From Xanthomonas floridensis (GTDB lineage Bacteria; Pseudomonadota; Gammaproteobacteria; Xanthomonadales; Xanthomonadaceae), in NCBI RefSeq assembly GCF_001642575.1, contig NZ_LXNG01000001.1:1-64000 (forward strand): a DNA stretch of 64,000 nucleotides, written 5' to 3'. The stretch's first letter is position 1. Each line of letters opens with the position of its first letter. Made by a program: the position numbers and the translations under genes. The notes under the pieces are model-generated. The model saw only the letters and a list, made by a program, of their open reading frames with translations, had not been told where the DNA came from and did not search any database. Below, in pieces: positions 56,056 through 64,000 of the stretch.

Positions 56056-56082
56056 CAAAAGAAAAGCCCCTAGAAAGGGGCT
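56056..56082 (-). terminator. Rho-independent terminator of ssb
   Basis: On the minus strand AGCCCC-TTTCTA-GGGGCT (56082-56065) is followed by TTTCTTTT. This is the most classical terminator in the window, about 40 bases past the ssb stop. Confidence 0.85.
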
Positions 56083-56120
56083 CTCCTCGGATCCCACCAA
56101 CACGCCCTACCAGGCGTGTC

Positions 56121-56660
56121 TTAGAACGGGATGTCGTCATCCGCAAAATCGTCCATCGGCGGAGCCGACTGCTGCTGCGCCGGCTGCTGACGACGCGGGG
56201 CATAGTCCTGACCACCGCCGCCGCCACCGTAGCCGCCGCCCTGGCCGCCACCACCACCGCCCTGCTGGCGCGGGGCCTGCGAGCGCTGCGGACGGTCGCC
56301 GCCCATGCCGCCACCGCCGCCTTCACCACGGCCGCCGAGCATCTGCATTTCGTTGGCGACGATATCGGTGCTGTACTTCTCCACGCCGTCCTGACCGGTG
56401 TACTTGTCGTAGCGCAGTTCGCCTTCGACGTAGACCTGCGAGCCCTTGCGCAGGTATTCGCCAGCGATCTCTCCCAGCTTGCCGAAGAACACCACGCGGT
56501 GCCATTCGGTGCGCTCCTGGTTGTTGCCGTCGCGGTCCTTGCGCACGCTGGTGGTGGCCAGGCTCACGCGGGTGATCGCCATGCCGGCCTGGGTGTACTT
56601 GGTGTCGGGATCGTTGCCGAGGTTGCCGACGAGGATGACTTTGTTGATGCCGCGGGCCAT
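56121..56660 (-). CDS. ssb: Single-stranded DNA-binding protein
   Basis: The 179-residue product has an OB fold: [42 protein letters not shown] and [15 protein letters not shown] Gly/Gln-rich linker follows, and the acidic tip DDDIPF recruits replication and repair proteins. The start at 56660 has no strong ribosome-binding site, but the methionine matches SSB family N-termini. Divergent from ispB. Confidence 0.97.
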   Translation of the reverse strand: MARGINKVILVGNLGNDPDTKYTQAGMAITRVSLATTSVRKDRDGNNQERTEWHRVVFFGKLGEIAGEYLRKGSQVYVEGELRYDKYTGQDGVEKYSTDIVANEMQMLGGRGEGGGGGMGGDRPQRSQAPRQQGGGGGGQGGGYGGGGGGQDYAPRRQQPAQQQSAPPMDDFADDDIPF

Positions 56661-56900
56661 AAATGCTTCCGATGGTGCGCCGGCGCCGAAGGGGCGCGGC
56701 GGTGAATGTCTTGGGGCCAATGTTACCGCACCTGCCCTGCCCGGGTGCCGCCGCGCGGCCCGCCGCCGGGCCGGGAAATCCCGCGCCGGCAGGTGGGAAT
56801 CGGCATCGGCCGGCAACCCCGCGGGTCAGGCGCCGCAACGCTTTCCGCCCTGCCCCGGCGGCCGCGGCACACGCGGCGGGACGGATCCGGCCCGGGCACC

Positions 56901-56906
56901 TATAAT
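56901..56906 (+). promoter_or_regulatory. TATAAT -10 box ahead of ispB
   Basis: A perfect TATAAT lies 26 bases before the ispB ATG. No good TTGACA-like -35 is visible at the proper distance in the GC-rich upstream DNA, so it is only a candidate. Confidence 0.45.
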
Positions 56907-56931
56907 CGATGCACATCACGAACGCCTGCGC

Positions 56932-57930
56932 ATGACCATCGCCGAAGACCTCCCCACCGTTCTGGGCCTGCCCCAGATCCAGTCCCTCGCCGCGCCCGAC
57001 ATGGCCGCGGTCGATGCGTTGATCCGTCGCCGCCTGGCGTCGGACGTCGTGCTGATCAACCAGATTGCCGATCACATCATCTCCGCCGGCGGCAAACGCC
57101 TGCGGCCGATGCTGGTGATGCTGGCCGGCCACGCGGCTGGCGGCTCCGGCCCGGAGCACCATCAGCTGGCGGCTATCATCGAATTCATCCACACCTCGAC
57201 CCTGCTGCACGACGACGTGGTGGACGAGTCGGACCTGCGCCGCGGGCGCAGCACCGCCAACGCGCTGTGGGGCAACGCACCCAGCGTCCTGGTCGGCGAT
57301 TTCCTGTATTCGCGCAGCTTCCAGCTGATGGTCGAGCTGGACCGCATGGAAGTCATGCAGATCCTGGCCGATACCACCAACCGCATCGCCGAAGGCGAAG
57401 TGCTACAGCTGTTGCACGTGCACAACCCGGACACCGACGAAGCCGCCTACCTGCGGGTGATCGAGCGCAAGACGGCGGTACTGTTCGCCGCCGGCACCCG
57501 TCTGGGCGCGCTGGCATCGTGTGCGGATGCGCAGGTGCAGCAGAAGCTGTACGACTACGGCATGCAGCTGGGTTTTGCCTTCCAGATCGCCGACGACGTG
57601 CTTGATTACGCCGCCGAGGCCGAGGATCTGGGCAAGAACCTGGGCGACGATCTGGCCGAAGGCAAGGCCACATTGCCGTTGATCCACGCCATGGCGCACT
57701 CGGACGAGGCCACCCGGCAGCGCCTGCGTGCCATCGTCGAACAGGGCGATGCCGCGGCGATGCCCGAAGTACTGGCCGCCATCCATGCCACCGGCGGATT
57801 GGACTACAGCCGCCAGCGCGCCGCCGAATACGCCGCCGCCGCCGAGCAGGCGCTGGCAACCCTACCCGACAGTCCGGCAGTGGCCGCACTGCGCGGCCTG
57901 GCACGTTACGCGGTGGAACGCACGCATTGA
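56932..57930 (+). CDS. ispB: Octaprenyl diphosphate synthase (ubiquinone side chain)
   Basis: The 332-residue product has both aspartate-rich motifs of trans-prenyltransferases: LLHDDVVDESDLRRG and FQIADDVLDYAAEAEDLGKN. Other family features are ISAGGKRLRPMLVML and LGDDLAEGKATLPLIHA. It extends farnesyl diphosphate to C40 (or C45-type chains in relatives) for ubiquinone. It is divergent from ssb. Confidence 0.94.
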   Translation: MTIAEDLPTVLGLPQIQSLAAPDMAAVDALIRRRLASDVVLINQIADHIISAGGKRLRPMLVMLAGHAAGGSGPEHHQLAAIIEFIHTSTLLHDDVVDESDLRRGRSTANALWGNAPSVLVGDFLYSRSFQLMVELDRMEVMQILADTTNRIAEGEVLQLLHVHNPDTDEAAYLRVIERKTAVLFAAGTRLGALASCADAQVQQKLYDYGMQLGFAFQIADDVLDYAAEAEDLGKNLGDDLAEGKATLPLIHAMAHSDEATRQRLRAIVEQGDAAAMPEVLAAIHATGGLDYSRQRAAEYAAAAEQALATLPDSPAVAALRGLARYAVERTH

Positions 57931-57953
57931 TCCGGCGCGCTTCGTGCGCCGGA
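57931..57953 (+). terminator. Hairpin immediately after ispB
   Basis: TCCGGCGC pairs with GCGCCGGA around GCTTCGT, starting right at the stop codon. There is no T tract. Confidence 0.5.
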
Positions 57954-57954
57954 C

Positions 57955-58158
57955 GGGATTGGGGATTGGAGATTTGGGATTCGTAAAAGCGGCCTGACTT
58001 TGCTCTTACGCATCCCGGCATTCGATGGCCCAGCGATGTTCAACGCAAGCCCCTGAGCACGAACTCACGGAAAGATTCGAAAGACGGGACCACGCTTTTG
58101 CGAATCCCGAATCCCGAATCTCGAATCTCGAATCTCGAACCACCAATCACCAATCCCG
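57955..58158. repeat. Inverted repeat arms flanking a spacer, right arm expanded by a heptamer array
   Basis: The left arm (57955-57990, GGGATTGGGGATTGGAGATT through TTCGTAAAAGC) is complementary to the right arm (58093-58158, CGCTTTTGCGAATCCC through CCAATCACCAATCCC). Inside the right arm the heptamer CGAATC(C/T) is repeated five times (58101-58135). The arms enclose about 100 bases without a gene. This may be a decayed mobile element. Confidence 0.65.
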
Positions 58159-58159
58159 G

Positions 58160-58963
58160 CTACCGACCAAAACGCTCGTCGAAGAAGTCACCCAACATGC
58201 GATAGGCACGCTTGGCGGCGCGCGGGCTGTACAGGCAGCCCGGCGGGCTGTTCGCATCGGCCTCGGCAAAACAATGCACCGCGCCGCTGAAGTTGACGAA
58301 CTGCCAATCCGCGCCAGCGGCATTCATTTCGGTCTCGAACGCGGCGATGTCGGCCTTGGTCACGCTCTTGTCGTCGGCGCCGTTGAGCACCAGCACCGGT
58401 GTCTTGGCCGAGCCGGCTGACGCCGGGCTGGGCGTGGCGATACCGCCGTGCAGGCTGACCACACCGGCCAGCTGCGCGCCGGCGCGTACCAGTTCCAGCA
58501 CCGTGGTGCCGCCAAAGCAGAAGCCCACCGCACCGATGCGCCCCGCATCCAGCGGCGTCTTGCCGGTCTGCGCCTTGAGTACCTCCACGGCCTTGAGCGC
58601 ACGCGCCTGCAGGGTGGGCCGGTCGTCGCGCAGCTTCTTGGCCTGTGCGCCGGCTTCGGTATCGTTCTTGGGGCGGATGCCCTTGCCATAGACGTCGGCC
58701 ACCAGCACCACGTAGTCGTCGCCGGCCACCTGCTTGGCTTTCTCTACGGCAGACGCGTTGACGCCGCGCCAGTTGGGCACCATCACCAGGCCGGGCCGCC
58801 TGGCATCGCCGGCGTCGTCGTAGACCAGCACGCCGCTGTAGGTGTCCTTGCCGATCGTCCACTCCAGCGGCTTGGCCTGCATCGCCGCCATTGCCGGACA
58901 TGCCAGCGCTGCCAGGACGACACCAATCAGACCCACACGGCTCAACGACCATTGCTTGTGCAT
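58160..58963 (-). CDS. Dienelactone hydrolase-like alpha/beta hydrolase, exported
   Basis: The 267-residue product has a Sec signal (LIGVVLAALACPAMA). The catalytic triad is of the dienelactone hydrolase type: Cys in AVGFCFGGTTVLEL, Asp in NGADDKSVTKADI and His in GAVHCFAEADA. The mature N-terminus has LVMVPNWRGVNA. Being exported, it differs from the cytoplasmic chlorocatechol enzyme; the substrate is unknown. The start at 58963 has GGGAG upstream. Confidence 0.9.
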   Translation of the reverse strand: MHKQWSLSRVGLIGVVLAALACPAMAAMQAKPLEWTIGKDTYSGVLVYDDAGDARRPGLVMVPNWRGVNASAVEKAKQVAGDDYVVLVADVYGKGIRPKNDTEAGAQAKKLRDDRPTLQARALKAVEVLKAQTGKTPLDAGRIGAVGFCFGGTTVLELVRAGAQLAGVVSLHGGIATPSPASAGSAKTPVLVLNGADDKSVTKADIAAFETEMNAAGADWQFVNFSGAVHCFAEADANSPPGCLYSPRAAKRAYRMLGDFFDERFGR

Positions 58964-59397
58964 GTGCTTGCTCCCGGGGATGTGCGCGCAGTGTAGGCCG
59001 TGCCGGCGTGCAGACGCGGTCGCGATGTGCCTCGGCACCAGAACCGGCAGCCAGATTGCCGGCCGGCCTTGAGCCAGCGTGCACGTCCCTCGAACGTCTG
59101 CAAGGCACGCGCCTGGCAACGGCAGGGCGGCCATCTCTTCCTGCCCCTCTCTCCAGGATGCGCAGCGAAAGAAGCCGGCTTGAACCCTGCCAGTTGCGCT
59201 GAGCTTGCCTGGCACTCTCCACCGGTGCCGGCGGCACTGGCCATCGCGGCAGCAAAGGCACTTCTGCTTATCGCGCGCGTGTCCGCAAGTCACTTCGGCA
59301 CCAGCCGGACCGAACGCAGCCAACTGCGCCAGGATCACCTCGTACTCCCAGCGCGCCGGCAGCACGATGGCCACCGCGTTGGCCCAGGCAACGCTTG
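58964..59397. other. Intergenic region between the hydrolase and murD2
   Basis: No supported gene in 434 bases. An open frame that runs through it on the minus strand has no ribosome-binding site, family signature or plausible composition. No conspicuous repeat or hairpin. Confidence 0.5.
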
Positions 59398-60804
59398 TTA
59401 CTGCACGCCCAGCCCGGGAATCGCACTGATCGCCGCCGGGTCGAACCCGGCCAGCTGGGCGAAATGCCGGCCGCGTGCCACATAGTCGCTGTACGCGCCG
59501 AAGCTGGGCGCACCTGGCGACAGCAGCACCACGCCGCCCTGCTCGCCCAGCGCCTCGCGTGCCAGCTGCATCGCCTGCTGCAGATCGCCGGCGGCGTGCA
59601 GGCCGAAATGCCCCGACGCGGCAAGCGGTGCCAGCAAGGCGTGGATGCGCGGGCCATTGGCGCCCATGGTGACGATTTCCAGCGGTGCCTGCTGCGCCAT
59701 ATGCTCGGCGAAATCCTGCCAATCCAGCCCACGGTCATGTCCACCGACCAGCAAGGCCACGCGCCGTTGCGCGAAGCAGGCCAGCGCAGCCAGCGAGGCA
59801 TGGGGGGTGGTGCTGATGGAATCGTTGACGTAGCTGATGCCGTCCACGCGACCCAGCAACTGCAGCCGGTTGGGCAAGGGGCGGAAACTCAACGCGGCCG
59901 GCGCCAATCCCGCGGCATCCAGGCCCAGCGCTTCCACTGCGGCCAGTACCGCGCACAGATTACGGCGGTTATGTTCGCCGGGCAGCGGCACGTTGGCGGT
60001 ATCGAAAATGGGCTGCTCGCCGCGGTACACCACGTCGCCGCGCAGATGCCAGCCGTCGGGATGATTGAACCAGCGCACCTCGCTATCGGGCAACTGCATG
60101 CCGCGCAACAGCGGATCGGCCGCGTTGAGCAAGGCGATCCGCGGGCGACCTTCGGTCACCAGCGACAGCTTGTCGCGCGCGTAGCGCGCCTCATCGCCGT
60201 GCCAGTCCAGGTGTTCGGGAAACAGGTTCAGCACCAGTGCCAGCTGCGGGCGCGCACCGCTGCGCGCGACCTCGCCGGTCTGGTAGCTGGACAACTCGAT
60301 CGCCCAGTACGCCGGTGGCGGCTGCGGTGCCAGCACTTCCAGCAAGGGCTGGCCGATATTGCCGACCAGCGCGGTACGGTGCCCGGCGCTGCGCAGCAGG
60401 TGCGCCAACAGCGCAGTGGTGGTGCTCTTGCCCTTGGTACCGGTGACACAGATGGCGCCAGGCACGTCGCCATCGGCCTGCGCGTGCTCGGCGAACCACA
60501 GCGCGGTGCCGCCGATGAACTGCGTGCCGTGCGCGGCGGCGGCCAGCGCTTCGGCGCGATACGGGCTGATGCCGGGCGACTTCAGCACGATCTCGAACCG
60601 GCCCAGCGCCTGCGCGCTGGCATCGGTCTCTACCTGCACTGTCGCATCGTCCAGCGCCGCGAGTTCACGCGCCTCCTCGGCACTGCAGAACACTGTCAGC
60701 GGCTGGGCAGGCAGCGCGGTGCGCAACGCGCGATACGCCGCGCGCCCTTCGCGCCCCCATCCCCACAACGCAACCGCCCTGCCCTCAAGCTGCGAAATTC
60801 GCAC
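59398..60804 (-). CDS. murD2: UDP-N-acetylmuramoyl-L-alanine--L-glutamate ligase
   Basis: This 468-residue Mur ligase has the ATP loop [18 protein letters not shown] (122-128), the HLDWHGD region of MurD and [25 protein letters not shown]. It differs from standard MurD in its short N-terminal domain. In Xanthomonas, MurD2 adds L-glutamate to UDP-MurNAc-L-Ala and MurL then inverts it. The start at GTG 60804 is chosen for GGGAG seven bases upstream; it overlaps the end of murL by 20 bases. Confidence 0.93.
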   Translation of the reverse strand: MRISQLEGRAVALWGWGREGRAAYRALRTALPAQPLTVFCSAEEARELAALDDATVQVETDASAQALGRFEIVLKSPGISPYRAEALAAAAHGTQFIGGTALWFAEHAQADGDVPGAICVTGTKGKSTTTALLAHLLRSAGHRTALVGNIGQPLLEVLAPQPPPAYWAIELSSYQTGEVARSGARPQLALVLNLFPEHLDWHGDEARYARDKLSLVTEGRPRIALLNAADPLLRGMQLPDSEVRWFNHPDGWHLRGDVVYRGEQPIFDTANVPLPGEHNRRNLCAVLAAVEALGLDAAGLAPAALSFRPLPNRLQLLGRVDGISYVNDSISTTPHASLAALACFAQRRVALLVGGHDRGLDWQDFAEHMAQQAPLEIVTMGANGPRIHALLAPLAASGHFGLHAAGDLQQAMQLAREALGEQGGVVLLSPGAPSFGAYSDYVARGRHFAQLAGFDPAAISAIPGLGVQ

Positions 60805-62140
60805 GCACGCGCTCCCACAGCGCCGCCGGGATACGGTGCTCGCCATCGATGGACATCAACGGCTCCAGTTGCAGCTCCTGCGGATCCAGTTGCGGCTGGA
60901 TCTCGCGGATGAAACGCGTCACCAGTGCGTCTTCCTTCCACTCCGCACGCGTTGCCAGCAACGCCATCGCAGCGCGCGATTCGCGGCCCTCGCCCACGCA
61001 CTCGAACGGCTTGTGGTCCTGGAATTCCAGCAACGCGTCGTAGCCGCCAGTCTGCGCGGCATCGTCGAGCAGATTGCGCCCGAAGATCCCCACCAGTCGC
61101 GTCTTCGGCATGAAGGGGGCCAGCGCCAGGAATACGAAATGGCACTTCGGGCACACCCCGCACCAGCGGTGCACCGGGCGTTCTCCCATGATGTGGAAGT
61201 TGCGGTTGCAGCTGGAAAAATGCGCGTCGTAGTGATCGCTCTTGGCGAACTGCCGCGCCACCGCCAGCTCGGACAACGGCCGCAGCAACGAGTAGTAGCG
61301 CAGATCGGCCGCCACGTGCCGCTGCACATACTCGCCGAACGCCTGTTCGAAGGCCCAGCCCTTGGACCATTGGTGATTGACCTCGCCGGTACCCGGAATC
61401 TGGCTGCCGTAGCTGGCCGAGCGCTCGTTGGAAAACACCACCTGGTCCACACCGGTCAGCAACGCCGACAGCACCAGGATGGCCGAATTCACCGCAGTGA
61501 CCGGAATATGCCCGTTCCAGGCGCCCTGGCGATTGAGCTCGAACAGCTCTGGCGCCAGGACGCGCCCGACATTGAGCACCGGCAGGCCAGTGCGCTCGGC
61601 GCAGGCACGGATGAGCTGCGAGCCACCGATCCAGCTCACGGTCTGATCGACACCGGCCTGGCGCAGGGCCTCGATGCTGACCAGCGAATCCTTGCCGCCA
61701 CCGATGGCGACCAATGCATGCTCGCGCAAGCCCAACGCAGGCGCTTGGTCAGCTGCCTGCGCAGCCGCCGGAAAGTTGATCTTGCCGTGCAGGTTCAAGC
61801 CATTGCGGTAGGCGAATTCGCCCAGGCCATGCAGATACACACTTTCCACCAACGCGGCGGTGTCGGCATCGATGCTGTAGTCGTCGATGGCGATGGTCGG
61901 GGGCGCCGCGGCCTTGTAGTAACTCACGCCCGCGATCAGGTGCAGCAGGCGCAAGGCCTGTTGCACCGCCACGGCGTGTGCGCCCTCCAGCGCGAACGGT
62001 GCGCCCGGCACGGCGACGGTTTCCACCAGTTCCGGGCCCTGGTCGAAGGCATACACCAGCGTCGCCACGCCGGTCTGCGCGTCGAGCGCGCAGCGCACGA
62101 AACGGAATGTGGAGATCTGGTGTTTGTCGAAAGCGCTCAT
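60785..62140 (-). CDS. murL: UDP-N-acetylmuramoyl-L-alanyl-L-glutamate epimerase
   Basis: The 451-residue product is diagnostic for the alternative D-glutamate pathway. The PP-loop [16 protein letters not shown] (147-155) shows relation to ATP pyrophosphatases; a cysteine set [10 protein letters not shown] is typical. MurL converts the L-Glu of UDP-MurNAc-L-Ala-L-Glu to D-Glu using ATP. It shares ATGA with the small upstream membrane protein gene and overlaps murD2. Confidence 0.95.
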   Translation of the reverse strand: MSAFDKHQISTFRFVRCALDAQTGVATLVYAFDQGPELVETVAVPGAPFALEGAHAVAVQQALRLLHLIAGVSYYKAAAPPTIAIDDYSIDADTAALVESVYLHGLGEFAYRNGLNLHGKINFPAAAQAADQAPALGLREHALVAIGGGKDSLVSIEALRQAGVDQTVSWIGGSQLIRACAERTGLPVLNVGRVLAPELFELNRQGAWNGHIPVTAVNSAILVLSALLTGVDQVVFSNERSASYGSQIPGTGEVNHQWSKGWAFEQAFGEYVQRHVAADLRYYSLLRPLSELAVARQFAKSDHYDAHFSSCNRNFHIMGERPVHRWCGVCPKCHFVFLALAPFMPKTRLVGIFGRNLLDDAAQTGGYDALLEFQDHKPFECVGEGRESRAAMALLATRAEWKEDALVTRFIREIQPQLDPQELQLEPLMSIDGEHRIPAALWERVRANFAA

Positions 62141-62595
62141 GGACTACCTGCAGGAACGTGCAAACGACGCAGATAACGTCGGCACAGGACATATTCAATC
62201 ATGGAAAACGGCACCACGGCCCACAGCAGCGGCAGGCAACCGATCGCGAACAACAGCAGCATGACCTGCGAGCCGATCACCTTCGCATCGCCGGTCACCG
62301 CCAGCGCCAGCAACAGGTACATCAGCAGCGCCGGCAGATAGCTGAGCCCGCTCAGCAGCACCGTGCGCACTGCCATGCCGCCAGCCTGCCGTGCCGGCGC
62401 GCGCGCCTGGCGACGCTGCTGCCAGCGGCCGGAGCACCACGCGCCGGTGCCGGCGGCAAGCACTGCGGGCAGCACCCACTTCAGGCTGTCGGTCCAGGGG
62501 ACGCGCAGGTCAACCATGTCGATGGCCGTGGACATCACCATCGACGCAGCGCCGGCAAGCATGCTGAGCACCACGAACTCAGCCAGCGGGCGCAT
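62137..62595 (-). CDS. Small membrane protein in the lysA-murL operon
   Basis: The 152-residue product has four hydrophobic segments (near 6-30, 42-58, 78-102 and 108-132) and a basic tail [15 protein letters not shown]. No family is recognised. It overlaps lysA by 17 bases at its start and murL by four bases (ATGA) at its stop, so it is translated with them. A role in precursor flipping or transport is possible but only suggested by position. Confidence 0.75.
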   Translation of the reverse strand: MRPLAEFVVLSMLAGAASMVMSTAIDMVDLRVPWTDSLKWVLPAVLAAGTGAWCSGRWQQRRQARAPARQAGGMAVRTVLLSGLSYLPALLMYLLLALAVTGDAKVIGSQVMLLLFAIGCLPLLWAVVPFSMIEYVLCRRYLRRLHVPAGSP

Positions 62596-64000
62596 CGATG
62601 ACCTCTTCGCGCGGCAACTCACGCTGGTTGTAGGTGCTGGCCATCGAATAGCCGTATGCACCGGCATCGGCCACCAGCATCACATCCTCCGGCGCGGTGC
62701 TGGCCGGCAGACGGCGGCGCTTGCCGAATACGTCCGAGGATTCGCAGATCGGCCCGACAATATCGAAACTGCCGTCGGCCGGCGCGTCGAGCCGGCTGAG
62801 ATTCTCGATGTCGTGCCAGGCGTCGTACAGCGCCGGGCGGATCAGCGTGCTCATGCCCGCATCCAGTCCCACGCGCTGCAAGCCGTCCTTTTCGATCACC
62901 TGGGTGACCTGCGCCAGCAGCACGCCGGCCTCGGCCACCAGATAGCGGCCCGGTTCGATCGCCAGGCGGTAGCCCGGGTGCACGGCCTTGACCTCGGCCA
63001 GGCCCTTGGCCCACACCTCCAGATCGAACGGCTCGTCCTCGGCGCTGTAGGGAATCGGCAGGCCGCCACCAATATCGATGGTCTCCACCGTACCGATGCG
63101 GCGCGCGAAGCCGGCCAGTTCGTCGTACATCATCCGCCAGTGTTCGCCGGTCTCCACGCCGCTGCCCAGGTGCGCATGCACGCCGGTGATGGTGACATCG
63201 AGCGTGCGCGCCGCCTCCACGAACTCGTCCACGCGCGTGGACGACAAGCCGAACTTGGACGCCTTGCCGCCGGTATTGACCTTCTCGTGGTGGCCATCGC
63301 CGTGGCCCAGGTCGATGCGCAACCACACGTTGCGGCCACGAAACACCTCCGGCCAGTTGCGCAGCGCCTCGACGTTGTCCACGGTGACGGTCACGCCCAG
63401 CGCAAAGGCGGCTTCGTACTCGGCCCTGGGCGCAAAGCTCGGGGTGAACAGCACCCGCCGCGGCGACAGCTCCGGCAGCGTCTGGAACACCCGGCGCAGT
63501 TCACCGTGCGACACGCATTCCAGCCCGAAACCAGCCTGTTCCAGCGCCATCAGGATCGCCGGATGCGCATTGGCCTTGATGGCGTAATAGCGCTGGTCCA
63601 CCGCGGCAATCTGCGCCAGGGCGTGCGCACGCGCGCGCACTGTCGGCAGGTGATAGGCGTAACGCGGCGTACCGGCCTGCGCCAGCGACAGCAAATGCGC
63701 GCGCTCGGCATGCCACCACGGCGTGGGCCGCGGACGCACCGACCCGATGATCTCGCGCCAGCGCGGGCCGAACACCTCGCCTTCGCTGACCGGCATTGCC
63801 CCACTGTCGATCAATTCCGCGTGCAGGATCGGCAGCAGGCCATCGGCGTCGGCTTCATCGATGACGAAGGTCAGGTTCAAGTCGTTGGACGACTGCGAAA
63901 TCATGTGCACGCGTTCCTGCCCGAACGTGGCCCACACATCGGACAGCTTGTGCAGCAGCGAGCGCATGCCGCGCCCGACCAGGGTGATCGCCGCGCAAGG
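62579..64000 (-). CDS. lysA: Bifunctional aspartate kinase / diaminopimelate decarboxylase (N-terminal part beyond window)
   Basis: The visible 470 or so residues start with an ACT-type regulatory domain of aspartokinase (RSLLHKLSDVWATFGQERV, then MISQSSNDLNLTFVID) that is open to the window edge, showing a kinase domain lies outside. Then follows a complete PLP-dependent decarboxylase: YAIKANAHPAIL (PLP lysine), HAHLGSGVETG, ETIDIGGGLPIPY, AIEPGRYLV, CESSDVF and DAGAYGYSMAS. Fused LysC-LysA makes lysine and controls aspartate entry. It is the first visible gene of the operon ending in murD2. Confidence 0.92.
   Translation of the reverse strand, partial: PCAAITLVGRGMRSLLHKLSDVWATFGQERVHMISQSSNDLNLTFVIDEADADGLLPILHAELIDSGAMPVSEGEVFGPRWREIIGSVRPRPTPWWHAERAHLLSLAQAGTPRYAYHLPTVRARAHALAQIAAVDQRYYAIKANAHPAILMALEQAGFGLECVSHGELRRVFQTLPELSPRRVLFTPSFAPRAEYEAAFALGVTVTVDNVEALRNWPEVFRGRNVWLRIDLGHGDGHHEKVNTGGKASKFGLSSTRVDEFVEAARTLDVTITGVHAHLGSGVETGEHWRMMYDELAGFARRIGTVETIDIGGGLPIPYSAEDEPFDLEVWAKGLAEVKAVHPGYRLAIEPGRYLVAEAGVLLAQVTQVIEKDGLQRVGLDAGMSTLIRPALYDAWHDIENLSRLDAPADGSFDIVGPICESSDVFGKRRRLPASTAPEDVMLVADAGAYGYSMASTYNQRELPREEVIDAPAG

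Overview
The window comes from a GC-rich gammaproteobacterium that is almost certainly a Xanthomonas. The strongest indications are a MurL/MurD2 pair (the alternative L-Glu then epimerase peptidoglycan route described in Xanthomonas), a lipase carrying a C-terminal region like the XVIPCD secretion signal of Xanthomonadales type IV effectors, and abundant heptamer-type tandem repeats in the intergenic DNA. No rRNA, tRNA or CRISPR array was seen.

Layout. 1-500: end of an IS3-family insertion sequence with an A6G slippery site, next to gene-free remnant DNA. 1086-9591: a complete chemosensory operon (STAS protein, CheA, a receptor with repeated 90-residue HAMP-like modules and no periplasmic sensor, CheW, a REC-EAL protein, CheR, CheB) behind a candidate sigma-28 promoter. 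10-22.8 kb: housekeeping and envelope genes (phospholipase D-like protein, M13 peptidase, phosphoglycerate mutase, endonuclease V, two pirins, OsmC, CstA with its small partner). 22.9-23.6 kb: a repeat-rich island with a 69-bp tandem array beside two inverted copies of a roughly 102-bp MITE-like element. 24.7-26.7 kb: a candidate antibacterial type IV effector (lipase) with an upstream lipoprotein, probably its immunity protein. 26.9-36.8 kb: a DUF819 transporter-like protein, a MocA-like cytidylyltransferase, a PaoABC-type periplasmic aldehyde oxidoreductase with an XdhC chaperone, and an alcohol dehydrogenase. 37-45 kb: a membrane diguanylate cyclase, a four-gene operon of MipA porin-like protein, LpxO-like hydroxylase, response regulator and histidine kinase, a small MbcA-like protein and a large lipoprotein.

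45.1-55.1 kb is the most coherent and interesting block. A LacI-type regulator sits next to a five-gene rightward operon (TIM-barrel isomerase, MFS transporter, Gfo/Idh/MocA oxidoreductase, exported isomerase, mono-haem cytochrome c). A leftward four-gene operon converges on it (Tat-exported isomerase, GMC dehydrogenase with a C-x5-C-x3-C iron-sulphur motif, its Tat-exported small subunit, DUF1080 3-keto-disaccharide hydrolase). The same 15-base site, ATTCAATCGATTGCA, lies upstream of both operons, so I infer one regulon for oxidising a glycoside to its 3-keto form in the periplasm, cleaving it, and importing and isomerising the products.

56-64 kb returns to core functions: ssb, octaprenyl diphosphate synthase, a dienelactone hydrolase-like enzyme, and an overlapping leftward operon from lysA (bifunctional aspartokinase/diaminopimelate decarboxylase, cut by the window edge) through a small membrane protein to murL and murD2. 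It joins precursor supply (meso-DAP/lysine) with glutamate addition to peptidoglycan.

Starts were chosen by visible Shine-Dalgarno sequences, overlaps and family lengths. All family calls are from reading protein motifs, with no database search.
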